From: Sulfuriferula multivorans
Lineage (GTDB): Bacteria > Pseudomonadota > Gammaproteobacteria > Burkholderiales > Sulfuriferulaceae
Assembly (NCBI RefSeq): GCF_003851125.1
Contig: NZ_BGOW01000021.1
Coordinates: 1 to 64,000, forward strand
Direction: 5' to 3'
DNA length: 64,000 bases
Part shown: positions 1-16,585 of the stretch, piece after piece
Position numbering within the stretch: position 1 is the first letter of the stretch
Layout of the letters: each line of letters begins with the position of its first letter
Notes under the pieces: model-generated
What the model was told of the DNA's origin: nothing
The model's database searches: none
The model's input: the letters and a program-made list of their open reading frames with translations, nothing else
Translations under genes and position numbers: made by a program

Positions 1-112
1 CGCGCTACGTTAAAAACGCTTCCTCATTCCTGGCCGCAGTCCGCATACGCTGCTTGGTGCTTTGGCTCGCTATCTCGTGACGACACTATCTAGCCTCTGG
101 TAAAGCGACTGA

Positions 113-979
113 TTACTTTGCCTGGGCAGGATAAAGATTTTTCGCCGCGCCTATCAATTCCATTGTCTTGACGTATTCTGCGCTGCTGGTCTTGGTTAGA
201 TGGGTATTCCCCGCGCCCCCGCCCACCGTGATGGCGGCCAGTGCAGCCTTGCCGCTGGCGCTATCACCTATCGTCACCAGGGCCTCAGTAATTTTTTTCG
301 CTTGTTCTGGTGGCATGTCACGTGCCAGAGAGATCGCAAAACCCGGGACAGGATCGGCTTTAGCCAATATCCGCAGCTTTCCTGGATGCGCCTTCAATGC
401 TTCTCCTGCCACTTTCGGCCCCACGGAAATCACATCGACCGAGTTTTCCAGCAACAGCGAAACCAGTGTGTCCTGAAAGTTTATTTCCTGTACTTGCTTG
501 AAATCACGATTCAGCATGACCCCCTCGCTCTGCAGCAAATGGGCCGCCAACTGGCCTATCAGCGTTTTACGGCTCACCATACCAATTCGCGAACCTTTAA
601 GGGAGGCGACGGTTTTGTATGGGCTTGGTTCCCTGACCAGCAGAACCGAAGCGAGATCCTTGAACTTCGCAACCGGATTGAATCCGGAGACCTTATAAGC
701 CTCGGCAATCACATTGGTGGGCCCCATCAACAAGTCATACCGACCCTTGCCTGCATGCGCATCGATCGTCTTGAAGCTTTGCGTGATGTCGGTGCGTACC
801 TGAGTCCCCGCAGCTTTGCCGATATAGTCGGCCAGCGGCTGGAATGAATCCCTTAACACCCATTGATCCTCACTGCCGTAGGCGCCGGGATTGATGCCAA
901 ACATCAGCCGGTCGGCTGCGTGCAGGTTAAAAGGTAACAGTAGCACTACAGTCATAAAGAAAAAACGCTTTGCCTTCAT
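113..979 (-). CDS. PhnD/SsuA-type periplasmic substrate-binding protein, copy 1
   Basis: The 288-residue product starts with a basic n-region, a hydrophobic core and a cleavage-like HAA site at about residues 20-22, so it is probably secreted to the periplasm. The body (GINPG, then DSFQPLADYIGKAAG, YDLLMGPTNVI and a DTLVSLLLENSVDV stretch) is typical of the phosphate/phosphite/phosphonate ABC-transporter binding-protein family. I chose the ATG at 979 because AAGGAG lies seven bases upstream; the longer reading from 1006 uses GTG without such a site. No permease or ATPase gene is nearby, so ligand and partner are unknown; some relatives serve as sensor input domains. It is a clear paralogue of the protein at 1469-2332. 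Confidence 0.8.
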   Translation of the reverse strand: MKAKRFFFMTVVLLLPFNLHAADRLMFGINPGAYGSEDQWVLRDSFQPLADYIGKAAGTQVRTDITQSFKTIDAHAGKGRYDLLMGPTNVIAEAYKVSGFNPVAKFKDLASVLLVREPSPYKTVASLKGSRIGMVSRKTLIGQLAAHLLQSEGVMLNRDFKQVQEINFQDTLVSLLLENSVDVISVGPKVAGEALKAHPGKLRILAKADPVPGFAISLARDMPPEQAKKITEALVTIGDSASGKAALAAITVGGGAGNTHLTKTSSAEYVKTMELIGAAKNLYPAQAK

Positions 980-1006
980 TTTTAATCTCCTTGTAATATT
1001 GAGCAC

Positions 1007-1343
1007 TTATAGTTTCAGTGTGCATTCTTAGATATCAAGCTATTATTTTTAGCATGCTGCTCAATCAGCGATGCAGCATCGATTCGATAACGTGTATCCA
1101 CTACCGAATCTAAGTCACTCCCATATACGAGCAGTAAGCATGCCATTTATCGATTGTTACGATCAGGCTGCTGTATAAACGTGCGTCTACTTGATTTGAT
1201 GTCGATATTCAGCCGAATTACTCTAATCCGATCATCTGAGCCGCATCTGTTACCTGTTAGCTTTTCATCAACTCTGTCTGACAATTCGCCGCAAACACAG
1301 GCCGCGATACTATGGATAGCGAGGTATATCTGGGCCAGCTAAA
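1007..1343. other. Intergenic stretch between the two PhnD-like genes
   Basis: About 340 bases without a convincing gene. A 62-codon plus-strand reading at 1154-1342 has no ribosome-binding site and no recognisable protein character. Apart from the dyad at 1054-1079, nothing stands out. Confidence 0.5.
1054..1079. repeat. Inverted repeat upstream of the first PhnD-like gene
   Basis: ATGCTGC (1054-1060) and GCAGCAT (1073-1079) are separated by 12 bases, about 75 bp upstream of the ATG at 979. The dyad could be an operator or a hairpin in the leader. There is no independent support. Confidence 0.3.
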
Positions 1344-1374
1344 AACAAACACCCGCTTATCGCGGGTGTTTGTT
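1344..1374 (-). terminator. Intrinsic terminator after PhnD copy 2
   Basis: A perfect 13-bp stem (AACAAACACCCGC against GCGGGTGTTTGTT) encloses a five-base loop. Read on the minus strand it ends in a run of Ts at 1345-1341. It lies about 95 bases after the stop codon of the gene at 1469-2332, so it should end that transcript and insulate copy 1. Confidence 0.75.
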
Positions 1375-1468
1375 ACTTACTAGGCAAACACGGAAAATCA
1401 GATGCTGTTCAGCATAATAATGCCTGACTTCCCTGTTAACGTTATTGTTGTAAACAATATCCCATGCG

Positions 1469-2332
1469 TCAGTTATTTTCCGACGGCGGGTAAAGCTTTT
1501 GCGACGCGCTAATTAGGGCCATCACTTTTGCATATTCAGCGCTATTCGCTTTGGTGAGACTGGTAACGCCCACACTCCCACCCGCCGAGGCAACAGACAG
1601 AGCCGCTTTGCCACTCGCGTTGTCACCCATGTTCAACAATGCCTCGGTTATTTTTTTCGCCTGGGCTTGTGGCATGTCTTTAGACAAAGCGATCGCAAAA
1701 CCAGGAACCGGATCGGTATTAGCCAAAATCCGCAGCTTTCCAGGATTATCCTTTAATGCCTTTGTGGCGGCTTCGTGCGAAATGGCAATCACATCCACGG
1801 AATTTTTCAGCAACAGCGAAACAAGGGTATCCTGAAACCTTATTTCCTGCACTCGCTGGAAGTCCTTGCTCAGCAACAATCCCTGCTTATTCAACAAATC
1901 CGCAGACAGCGCCCCCATAAGCGTTGCACGGCTTAGCATGCCGATTCGCGAATTTTTCAGCGAAGCTACGGTTTTATATGGACTTTGCTCGCTGACTAGC
2001 AAAGTCGCGTGCAGATCCTTGAATTTTGCTACTGGAACAAAACCGGCGTCCAGAAGCGCCCGGCCTATCACATTCGTCGGCGCCAGCAACAAGTCATATC
2101 GACCTTTGCCGGAGTGCTCATCGATAGACTTGAAATTTTGCGTAATATCGGTACGCACAGGAATGCCGGCTGCCTTGCCGATATAATCGGCGAGCGGCTG
2201 GAACGAATCCCTTAACATCCATTGGTCTTCCTTGCCTGCCGCAGTGCCGGGATTGATGCCAAACATCAGTCTATCTGCTGCCTGCAGGTTAAAAGATAGT
2301 AGCAACGTTGCAACAAAAAATATTTTCCGCAT
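1469..2332 (-). CDS. PhnD/SsuA-type periplasmic substrate-binding protein, copy 2
   Basis: This 287-residue protein has a signal peptide (MRKIFFVATLLLSFNLQAA) and the same binding-protein fold as its neighbour. The two share long blocks such as ADRLMFGINPG, RDSFQPLADYIGKAAG, SPYKTVASLK and FQDTLVSLLL, so they arose by tandem duplication. Differences concentrate in the middle (residues about 95-170), where ligand contacts would be expected. I chose the ATG at 2332, which follows an AAGGTG element; the longer reading to 2362 would need TTG. No transporter components lie in the window. Ligand unknown. Confidence 0.8.
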   Translation of the reverse strand: MRKIFFVATLLLSFNLQAADRLMFGINPGTAAGKEDQWMLRDSFQPLADYIGKAAGIPVRTDITQNFKSIDEHSGKGRYDLLLAPTNVIGRALLDAGFVPVAKFKDLHATLLVSEQSPYKTVASLKNSRIGMLSRATLMGALSADLLNKQGLLLSKDFQRVQEIRFQDTLVSLLLKNSVDVIAISHEAATKALKDNPGKLRILANTDPVPGFAIALSKDMPQAQAKKITEALLNMGDNASGKAALSVASAGGSVGVTSLTKANSAEYAKVMALISASQKLYPPSENN

Positions 2333-2746
2333 TATTTGAGACACCTTTTTGACAATGTGCAATTCAGACTTATGCGTCTGGTTCTCGCTATCAGCCAGCC
2401 AGATGCAAACTCGAATTCAGGAACATAGTGCCCATCTCACATACCAAACACGTGAGCGTTAGCAAGCGCTGCGGATCCCATCACGCACATATGATTAAAA
2501 CAATGATTTCACTGGGAGAAAACAGGAAAATCTGCCACCCACCTATTATGTCCATTGCCGTCGAATCAACCCCGCATCCTGGAACTGATGCTGCAACCCG
2601 ATTAACGACAAAAAACAAACTATCTTAAGCAGGCTATGACGTATTATCCGTTGGCATTTTCCCGACGCCGCTCAATAGTCCACCAGAGCCGAAGCGTTGT
2701 CTTGGCGCCAGGCGAGAGAGATAAGCAGCTGAATTGTCTCAATCGC
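2333..2746. other. Intergenic region, no gene seen
   Basis: About 410 bases between PhnD copy 2 and the end of galU. A 66-codon plus-strand reading at 2428-2628 lacks a ribosome-binding site and resembles nothing I know. It should hold the promoter for the gene ending at 1469 and the end of the pyrG-galU transcript, but I see no clear promoter or terminator. Confidence 0.45.
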
Positions 2747-3634
2747 TTATTTTTCAGATGCAGAACAATATTTTGACAGCAGGTAGGCGTGGAATTCCTC
2801 GCTCACCTCATCATGCTTCAATGCATATTCCACCGTGGCTTTCAGATAGCCCAGCTTGCTGCCGCAATCGTAGCGCACCCCTTTAAACTCGTAGGCTTGT
2901 ACCTGCTGTTCCTGCAACAAGCTGGCAATCGCGTCGGTAAGCTGGATCTCGCCGCCAGCACCCGGCTGGATGTTCTCGATGTGATGGAAGATGCGCGGGG
3001 TAAGAATGTAACGCCCAACTACGCCTAACGTGGAAGGCGCATCCTCCGGACGGGGTTTCTCCACAATCGAACTTACCTTGTGCAAACCATTGGAGAGCGG
3101 CGTTGCCGCCACGATCCCGTACTGGCTGGTTTCTTCACGGGCAACATTCTGAACCCCCAGCAATGAGCATTGATAGTAGTCGTATAAATCCACCATCTGC
3201 TTCATTACCGGCGGCTCGCCGTCGATCAGGTCATCGGCAAGGATCACGGCAAAAGGCTCGTTTTGCACCACCGGTTTTGCGCACAGCACCGCGTGTCCGA
3301 GGCCCAGCGCCTCAGACTGGCGAATGTAAATGCAATTCACGTGGGACGGCAGTATGCCGCGCACCAACTCAAGCAACTTGGTCTTGCCATGCGCTTCCAG
3401 TTCGGCTTCCAGCTCGTAGGCCTTGTCGAAATGGTCCGGGATGGAACGCTTGCTGCGCCCTGTAATAAAGATCAGGTCGGTAATACCGGCTGCGACGGCC
3501 TCTTCCACAGCGTATTGAATCAATGGCTTGTCTACAATAGGCAGCATTTCCTTTGGACTGGCCTTGGTAGCAGGCAAAAATCGTGTGCCCATGCCCGCAA
3601 CCGGGAAAACCGCTTTGGTAATCGTGTTAGTCAT
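2747..3634 (-). CDS. galU: UTP--glucose-1-phosphate uridylyltransferase
   Basis: GalU makes UDP-glucose from UTP and glucose 1-phosphate, a precursor for LPS, exopolysaccharide and glycogen-type polymers. The 295-residue protein begins with the nucleotidyltransferase signature [19 protein letters not shown] at residues 15-33 and the [12 protein letters not shown] segment. It also has the VEKP motif in the sugar-binding half and a full-length C-terminus, matching the usual size. The ATG at 3634 has GGAG five bases upstream. It is the last gene of the pyrG operon, 25 bases after ligA. Confidence 0.95.
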   Translation of the reverse strand: MTNTITKAVFPVAGMGTRFLPATKASPKEMLPIVDKPLIQYAVEEAVAAGITDLIFITGRSKRSIPDHFDKAYELEAELEAHGKTKLLELVRGILPSHVNCIYIRQSEALGLGHAVLCAKPVVQNEPFAVILADDLIDGEPPVMKQMVDLYDYYQCSLLGVQNVAREETSQYGIVAATPLSNGLHKVSSIVEKPRPEDAPSTLGVVGRYILTPRIFHHIENIQPGAGGEIQLTDAIASLLQEQQVQAYEFKGVRYDCGSKLGYLKATVEYALKHDEVSEEFHAYLLSKYCSASEK

Positions 3635-3659
3635 GCTGGCTCCATAGTGATTACAAAAT

Positions 3660-6903
<3,244 letters not shown>

Positions 6904-6907
<4 letters not shown>

Positions 6908-7272
6908 CTTTGCTTTCCGTCTCCCGCGCCACCTGGAAGTGGCTGCTGTTTATTATTCCCGTTTTGAGCAGGCGCCGCTGGTTGTGCCTGTCCCGGTTTC
7001 AATACCTGAAAAAAAACTTCGTCGTTACGGATCATGCCCAATTCGTTGCGCGCCCGCTCGGCAATCGCATCCAGCCCATGCTTCAAGTCGCGCACTTCGG
7101 CATCCATCGCCAAATTACGTGCGGTCAGGTTGGCATTGACCTGTTTTTGCTCGGCGACCTGACGGCCTGTATCCCACACCTGCAACCAGCCGCCTTTGCC
7201 AAACCAGAGCGGATACTGCAAGGACAGCAGCAAAGATACCAGAATCCAAGTCATCCAGCGCATCTGGCGCAA
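6904..7272 (-). CDS. ftsB: Cell division protein FtsB
   Basis: FtsB joins FtsL and FtsQ in the divisome subcomplex that activates septal peptidoglycan synthesis. The 122-residue protein has a short cytoplasmic start, a single membrane segment with the family pattern [12 protein letters not shown], and a heptad coiled coil ([22 protein letters not shown]). The [10 protein letters not shown] motif closes the conserved part. A Pro/Gln/Gly-rich tail of about 30 residues extends beyond it. The gene follows eno by only five bases, the usual eno-ftsB linkage in proteobacteria. Confidence 0.93.
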
Positions 7273-7277
7273 TTAGA

Positions 7278-8564
<1,287 letters not shown>

Positions 8565-8604
8565 TTATTTTCCCTGTCCAATCAACGGCTACGCTATGCG
8601 CAAC

Positions 8605-11111
<2,507 letters not shown>

Positions 11112-11132
11112 TTACGGCGCAGGTAATGCTGA

Positions 11133-11161
11133 ATTTTAGCGTAAAGCGCTGGGGGTAACAA
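11133..11161 (-). promoter_or_regulatory. Sigma-70 promoter of the pyrG-galU operon
   Basis: On the minus strand TTGTTA (11161-11156) and TAAAAT (11138-11133) are separated by exactly 17 bases, and the -10 ends 27 bases before the pyrG ATG. No competing promoter of this quality is seen in the 118-base gap between the amidase gene and pyrG. Confidence 0.65.
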
Positions 11162-11223
11162 TTGGCAACAGCGATAGCTGTTTAAATTCACTGTCCAACT
11201 CCACCCATGTTTTGGTCAAATTG

Positions 11224-12699
11224 TTATTTCGGTTCTTGATAATACCCAGGCGGGACGGGCGGTGGCCCGAGCATCTCAGCCAGCTTGCCTGCAATATCGA
11301 GAATCTCCATGTCATGCCAGCGCCGGCCCACCACCTGGACGCCGATAGGCAGACCCTCCTCAGACAAGCCCAACGGGATGACGACCACCGGATGCCCGGT
11401 GAGGTTGAAGATGCTGGTATGGTAAACCGTAGCCATCCAATACGGCATTTTCTTGCCGTCGACATCAATCGCTTTCCCCGGCACTGTCACGGCAGCGCGT
11501 CGGTGGGTGAATGCGGGCGTCGCCGCCACAGGGCAGATGAGTGCATCGCAGTGATCGAACATTCCCTCCATCCCGGCGATAAAGATTTCTCTTTCGGTCA
11601 GTGTCTTCATATATCCGCTAATGCCCATGCGTAAACCTTTGGCCATCCCAGCGTGAAACGGCTGATTTGGAAACATCAACGGATAAAGCGCTGCACCGAG
11701 CCAACGCAATGGAACGGGCACACCCGGGACAGCCATTGCCGTAGTCAGCGCACCGCCAATGCGCCATGCCGCGTCGAAATCCAGCGGCGGCGTACGTTCC
11801 TCGGTCTTGCAGCCGCGCTCACCTAAATCGGCAAACAATTGCTGCAACAAGCGCCGGGTATCGGCGCTTACCTCCAGACCGCCAAAATCGCTCGTCCAGG
11901 CTAAACGCAAATTTAGCAGTGGCTTGGTGGATGCGGGGGTCAACGGAACGGGAGGCACCAGAAAATCGCGACCATCGGGACCCGCGATGACTGAAAATAC
12001 CAGCTTGAGGTCATCGACTGAGCGGGCAATCGGTCCGAAGCAGACCAAATGTCGAAATGCATGGGGCTTGCCGGGCAAGTCCGTGATATGTCCCGTACCA
12101 GGAACCCGATATTCCGTCGGCTTGAAGCCATAGACACCACAATAGTGCGCCGGAATACGGATTGAACCATTACCGTCACTACCCAGTTCAATAGGCGTAA
12201 GACCGGCGGCCACCGCTGCCGCCCCTCCACCTGTACTGCCGCCCGGTGTGCGACCAAGATCCCAAGGATTATTACCAATGCCTAGCAAGGGACTATTGGT
12301 CTGCACATCCTGGCCTAAAACAGGCATATTGGTCTTGCCGAGGAGGATAGCGCCCGCTTGCCGCATTCTGGCTACCGCCGTGGCATCACGCGCCGGGATA
12401 TGGTTTGCCAACCCTTTGAACCCTGCCGTCGTTCGTAAACCTGCCGTTTCGTAAAAATCCTTGGCGGTAAATGGCACACCATGCAATGGTCCCCAGCTTT
12501 CGCCACGAGCCCGCGCTGCATCCGCTTCGCGAGCTTGCTGCCGTGCGCGTTCCGCATCCAACGTTACGATGGCATTCAGTTTTGGATTGTATCTGGCGAT
12601 TTGTGCCAAATGCGCCTCAACCACATCAAGCGAGCTAATCGCACCGGAATGTATCGCTTGCGCCAAGCGACTCGCTGTGGTGAAAATGGGGTGCTCCAT
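11224..12699 (-). CDS. Amidase signature family hydrolase
   Basis: This 491-residue enzyme belongs to the Ser-cisSer-Lys amidase family. The catalytic lysine is in GVPFTAKDFYET (about residues 94-105), the glycine-rich loop reads TPGGSTGGGAAAVAAG, and the nucleophile serine sits in GNGSIRIPAHYCGVYGFKPT. The C-terminal HPVVVIPLGLSEEGLPIGVQ segment is also typical. The family covers many amides (aliphatic amides, indoleacetamide, nylon oligomers, Glu-tRNA(Gln)). The gatC/gatB partners are absent, so a stand-alone catabolic amidase is more likely than GatA. Substrate not assignable. Confidence 0.88.
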   Translation of the reverse strand: MEHPIFTTASRLAQAIHSGAISSLDVVEAHLAQIARYNPKLNAIVTLDAERARQQAREADAARARGESWGPLHGVPFTAKDFYETAGLRTTAGFKGLANHIPARDATAVARMRQAGAILLGKTNMPVLGQDVQTNSPLLGIGNNPWDLGRTPGGSTGGGAAAVAAGLTPIELGSDGNGSIRIPAHYCGVYGFKPTEYRVPGTGHITDLPGKPHAFRHLVCFGPIARSVDDLKLVFSVIAGPDGRDFLVPPVPLTPASTKPLLNLRLAWTSDFGGLEVSADTRRLLQQLFADLGERGCKTEERTPPLDFDAAWRIGGALTTAMAVPGVPVPLRWLGAALYPLMFPNQPFHAGMAKGLRMGISGYMKTLTEREIFIAGMEGMFDHCDALICPVAATPAFTHRRAAVTVPGKAIDVDGKKMPYWMATVYHTSIFNLTGHPVVVIPLGLSEEGLPIGVQVVGRRWHDMEILDIAGKLAEMLGPPPVPPGYYQEPK

Positions 12700-12865
12700 G
12701 CACGGCTCCCTATAGATGCCGATCTACATCTTCAATTTAGCTTGCGGCTCATAGGCAGTCGGCACAACGCCAGATTATTACGCCTTACAAGCGACTAACA
12801 ATTTAGCATCCGTCACGGTGACATATAACCATGTTTATCGAGCTTTAGTCGTGCGGCAGCGCACG

Positions 12866-13186
12866 CTACACCGATTCCGATGCAAGCGGCTGGATATGTG
12901 TGTAGTTACCGCCCTTTTCCAGTTCCCATACGTCCAATGTTTGTTGCATCCGCAGCCAGATGCCGGGGCCGTTCCCGAGCAACTTGCCGATACGAACCGC
13001 CATGTCTGGCGTGATGGGACGCTTTTCGTGCAGGATTTCAGATACCGTCAGGCGCGAAACGCTCAAACGCAGAGCCAGTTCGGTTTGGGTCATGCGCAAC
13101 TCGGGCAATACGTCTTCCCGCAGGATAGCGCCAGGGTGCGTGGGTTTGTGCTGGGTGCTACGCAAGCTAACGGGTTGTTCGTTCAT
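12866..13186 (-). CDS. higA: HigA-family antitoxin (orphaned)
   Basis: The 106-residue protein has the typical HigA start HPGAILREDVLPELRMTQTELA and an XRE helix-turn-helix (LALRLSVSRLTVSEILHEKRPIT, about residues 38-60), followed by MAVRIGKLLGNGPGIWLRMQQ. In intact modules higA follows higB and both neutralises the HigB mRNA interferase and represses the pair. Here the upstream toxin is only a 5'-truncated fragment whose stop codon overlaps this ATG by one base. The antitoxin may persist as a free-standing regulator or protect against related toxins. Confidence 0.88.
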   Translation of the reverse strand: MNEQPVSLRSTQHKPTHPGAILREDVLPELRMTQTELALRLSVSRLTVSEILHEKRPITPDMAVRIGKLLGNGPGIWLRMQQTLDVWELEKGGNYTHIQPLASESV

Positions 13187-13329
13187 CAGTGATAATCCTC
13201 CAGTTTAAGCATAGTGGCATCGCCCTTTCTAAACTCGAAGGTGATACGCCAATTACCGGAAACACGCACGCTGTAAAGATACTTTTTGTCGCCTTTTAAG
13301 GGATTCAGACGGGGGTTGAGCGTCCAGGC
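13186..13329 (-). pseudogene. higB: 5'-truncated higB toxin remnant fused to the ppsA end
   Basis: Directly after the ppsA stop codon (13332-13330), and in the same frame, the minus strand encodes about 47 residues. They include LNPLKGDKKYLYSVRVSGNW and continue to the C-terminal EDYH of HigB/RelE-type toxins. This is the second half of the family (the PLKGD, SGNWRITF and DYH signatures); the first half, with the start codon, is missing. The fragment's TGA overlaps the higA ATG by one base, the normal higBA junction. A rearrangement at the 3' end of ppsA appears to have removed the toxin's beginning. No start codon in the remnant would give a working enzyme. Confidence 0.85.
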
Positions 13330-15666
13330 TCACCCCCGCCCCAACCTTTCCCAGGTCTCCAGCACCGTATCCGGGTTCAGCGACAGGGAATCGATCCCCT
13401 GCGCGACCAGCCAGTCGGCCAGATCGGGATGGTCGGACGGCCCCTGACCGCAGATGCCGACGTATTTACCGGCCTGCTTGCAGGCGCTGATGGCTTGCGA
13501 GAGCAGCGCTTTCACTGCCGGATTGCGTTCGTCGAAGCTGGCGGCGACCAGGGATGAATCGCGGTCGATCCCCAGGGTAAGCTGGGTCAGGTCGTTGGAA
13601 CCGATGGAGTAGCCGTCGAAGTATTGCAGGAAGTCGTGCGCCAGAATCACGTTGGAGGGCACCTCGCACATCATGATCAGACGCAGACCCTGCTCCCCGC
13701 GCTTGAGGCCGTTGTGCGCAAGCGCTTCGACCACGGCGCGGGCTTCGTCCACGGTGCGCACGAAGGGGATCATCAATTCCACGTTGGTCAGCCCCATGAT
13801 CTCGCGCACTTTTTTCACGGCGCGGCATTCCAGCGCAAAGGCGTCGCGGAACAGGGGCGAGACATAGCGTGCAGCGCCGCGCAGGCCGAGCATGGGGTTT
13901 TCTTCGACCGGCTCGTAGGCGCGGCCGCCGGGCAGATTGGCGTATTCATTCGATTTGAAATCGGACAGGCGCACGATCACCGGTTTGGGCCAGAACGCAG
14001 CGCCCAGCGTGGCCACGCCCTCGGCGAGTTTTTCCACATAGAAATTCACCGGATCGCCGTAACCCGCACTCTTGTCCTCCAATGTGGCACGGACATCGTC
14101 CGGCACGTTGGGATAGTCCAGCGCGGCGCGCGGATGGATGCCGATCTGGTTATTGATAATGAACTCCAGCCGCGCCAAGCCGACACCGTGGTTGGGTAGC
14201 TGGCTGGCGTCGAAGGCGCGCTCGGGGTTGCCCACGTTCATCATGATTTTGACCGGCGGCTCGGCCAGATTCCCCAGGGTGACTTCGGTGATTTCCACTT
14301 CCAGCCGCCCTTCGTACACGAAGCCGGTATCACCCTCGGCGCAGGACACGGTCACCTCGGCACCATCCCGCAGACAAGTGGTGGCATCGCCCGCCCCCAC
14401 CACTGCCGGGATGCCGAGTTCGCGCGCAATAATCGCCGCATGGCAAGTGCGCCCGCCGCGATTGGTGACAATGGCAGACGCCACTCTCATCACCGGCTCC
14501 CAGTCCGGGTCGGTCATATCCGTGACCAGCACGTCCCCCTTTTGCACGCGCGCCATTTCAGTCGGGCTGGCGATATTGCGCACCACGCCTTGGCCGATGC
14601 GGCTGCCGATGGCGCGACCCTGAGCGAGAATGCGCGAATGCTGTTTCAGCGCGAAACGTGTTTGCGTGGTGCCGACACGCGCCTTAACGGTTTCCGGGCG
14701 CGCCTGCACGATAAACAGCTCGCCGGTTACACCATCTTTAGCCCATTCGATATCCATCGGGCGGCCATAGTGCTGCTCGATGGCAATGGCCTGGTCCGCA
14801 AGCGCCACGACATCGCTGTCCGTCAGCGCAAAGCGGCGCCGTTCGGTTTCCGGCACTTCGACCACCTGTGTGGCATTGGCCGCATCCTGACTCGCGCCGA
14901 ATATCATTTTGACCGCCTTGCTGCCCAGCGTGCGCCGGATTACCGCGCGGGTGGGCTTGTGCACATAATATTCGTCCGGGTTGACCTGGCCCTGCACCAC
15001 GGTTTCTCCCAACCCGTAGGCGGCGGTGATGAACACCACGCCGTCGAAGCCGGATTCGGTATCCAGGGTAAACATCACCCCGGAACACGCCAGATCCGAG
15101 CGCACCATGCGCTGCACCCCGGCGGACAGCGCCACATGGTCATGCTCGAAACCCTGATGCACACGATAGGCAATGGCGCGGTCGTTATACAAGGAAGCAA
15201 ACACCAGGCGGATGGCGGCGAGCACATTATCCACACCCTGGATGTTGAGATAGGTCTCCTGCTGCCCGGCAAACGAGGCATTGGGCAGGTCTTCGGCAGT
15301 GGCGGAAGAACGCACTGCCACCGGCACATCGCCCTGTTCCGCACAGGCAGCGCGGATGGCCGCTTCCAGATCCGGCTGCAATGGGCTCTGCGCTACCCAG
15401 TCACGAATTTCCTTGCCGGTCGCCGCGAGCTGCGTCACATCCGCCACGTCGAGCTTGCTCAAGACATCGCTGATGCGAGCAGTCAGATTATTGAAATCAA
15501 GAAAATCACGAAACGCCTGCGCGGTGGTGGCAAAGCCCCCCGGCACGTTGACGCCAGCACTGGACAGGTTACCGATCATTTCGCCCAGAGAGGCATTTTT
15601 GCCGCCCACGCGGGGAATATCGGTAAGCTTGAGCTGGGTGAAATCGATGATGTAGGGCTGGTTCAT
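13330..15666 (-). CDS. ppsA: Phosphoenolpyruvate synthase
   Basis: PpsA converts pyruvate, ATP and water to PEP, AMP and phosphate, the entry to gluconeogenesis. The 778-residue protein has the ATP-grasp domain at the N-terminus ([34 protein letters not shown]) and the phosphohistidine swivel domain with the catalytic histidine in [21 protein letters not shown]. The C-terminal TIM-barrel carries the cysteine of [14 protein letters not shown]. It ends slightly short of the usual 790-800 residues, and its stop sits at the junction with the higB remnant, so the last few codons may have been altered. Confidence 0.96.
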   Translation of the reverse strand: MNQPYIIDFTQLKLTDIPRVGGKNASLGEMIGNLSSAGVNVPGGFATTAQAFRDFLDFNNLTARISDVLSKLDVADVTQLAATGKEIRDWVAQSPLQPDLEAAIRAACAEQGDVPVAVRSSATAEDLPNASFAGQQETYLNIQGVDNVLAAIRLVFASLYNDRAIAYRVHQGFEHDHVALSAGVQRMVRSDLACSGVMFTLDTESGFDGVVFITAAYGLGETVVQGQVNPDEYYVHKPTRAVIRRTLGSKAVKMIFGASQDAANATQVVEVPETERRRFALTDSDVVALADQAIAIEQHYGRPMDIEWAKDGVTGELFIVQARPETVKARVGTTQTRFALKQHSRILAQGRAIGSRIGQGVVRNIASPTEMARVQKGDVLVTDMTDPDWEPVMRVASAIVTNRGGRTCHAAIIARELGIPAVVGAGDATTCLRDGAEVTVSCAEGDTGFVYEGRLEVEITEVTLGNLAEPPVKIMMNVGNPERAFDASQLPNHGVGLARLEFIINNQIGIHPRAALDYPNVPDDVRATLEDKSAGYGDPVNFYVEKLAEGVATLGAAFWPKPVIVRLSDFKSNEYANLPGGRAYEPVEENPMLGLRGAARYVSPLFRDAFALECRAVKKVREIMGLTNVELMIPFVRTVDEARAVVEALAHNGLKRGEQGLRLIMMCEVPSNVILAHDFLQYFDGYSIGSNDLTQLTLGIDRDSSLVAASFDERNPAVKALLSQAISACKQAGKYVGICGQGPSDHPDLADWLVAQGIDSLSLNPDTVLETWERLGRG

Positions 15667-15760
15667 GCTCTTATCCTCAAAAGGCTGTTACATGCGGCAC
15701 CAGTGTAGCCCGGACAATACCTTGTGTGTTGGTTCTGCACAGGGCGCAGCAGCCTGGACC

Positions 15761-16525
15761 CTACCCTGCCTGCCGCACCCGCTCGAACAGGCATACCGCC
15801 AGCGCGGCAGCCGCGTTAAGTGACTCCACCGTGCCCGGCATGGGGATGGTGAATTCTACGCCTGCTGCGGCACGCAGTTCAGCGGAAAGCCCGGCGCCTT
15901 CATTGCCTACTGCAAACGCCACCGCGCCGCGCAAATCGGTTTGATACAGGCTGTGCGCTGCACCCAGCGTGGCAGCGCATACCGCACCGGGAAAAGCCTG
16001 TGCTACGGCCGGTAGGTCGGCATTTTCGATAATATGGGTCGCAAAGTGCGCCCCCATGCCACCGCGCAGCACCTTGGGGGACCAGGCATCGGCACAACCA
16101 GAGGAAAGATACACCACGTCAACCCCCGCCGCCGCCGCGCTGCGCAACATGGCGCCGAGGTTGCCGGGGTCCTGGATGGCTTCCAGCAACACGCAGAAAT
16201 TCGTTTTGGAGGGTGGGGCAGATTGGGGAATGGTGATCAGCGCCAGTATGCCGGTCGGAGCTTTAACCGGTGAAAGCACATTGAACAACGCTTGTGATAA
16301 TGTCAGTCGCTCCACTTCGGCACAATCTTGCAGCAAGGAGCTGGCGGATGCGGCCGCTGTTGTTATCAGCAGCGCGGGACGGATTCCGGCCTCCAGCGCC
16401 GCGGTCAGCAAATGCTCGCCATCGAGCAGGGTTTGGCCGTATTCATGGCGCACAGCGGCTGATTCGGCGAGTTTTTTTACATGCTTGAAGCGCGGGTTTT
16501 GCGGCGAGGAAATGGTTTCTGTCAT
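15761..16525 (-). CDS. TrmH/SpoU-family RNA 2'-O-methyltransferase
   Basis: The 254-residue protein has the N-terminal substrate-binding domain of the family (ISSPQNPRFKHVKKLAESAA ... LLDGEHLL) and the knotted SPOUT methyltransferase with its three motifs: QDPGNLGAMLRSAAAAG, VGNEGAGLS and IPMPGTVESLNAAAALAVCLFE. It should methylate the ribose of an rRNA (RlmB-like) or tRNA residue; the target cannot be told from sequence. In many betaproteobacteria it directly follows rnhB. Here about 3.4 kb of other genes separate them. Confidence 0.9.
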   Translation of the reverse strand: MTETISSPQNPRFKHVKKLAESAAVRHEYGQTLLDGEHLLTAALEAGIRPALLITTAAASASSLLQDCAEVERLTLSQALFNVLSPVKAPTGILALITIPQSAPPSKTNFCVLLEAIQDPGNLGAMLRSAAAAGVDVVYLSSGCADAWSPKVLRGGMGAHFATHIIENADLPAVAQAFPGAVCAATLGAAHSLYQTDLRGAVAFAVGNEGAGLSAELRAAAGVEFTIPMPGTVESLNAAAALAVCLFERVRQAG

Positions 16526-16585
16526 GTCGCGTCAGCGCGTGGCGAGAAGTAGTCGGTATTGTAGCTCAAGGTATCATAGGCAAAA

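Noticed and set aside
1154-1342. 62-codon plus-strand ORF between the PhnD-like genes
   Set aside because: No ribosome-binding site and no protein-like pattern; it runs into a terminator stem.
2428-2628. 66-codon plus-strand ORF
   Set aside because: No ribosome site, no recognisable domain, low-complexity polar composition.
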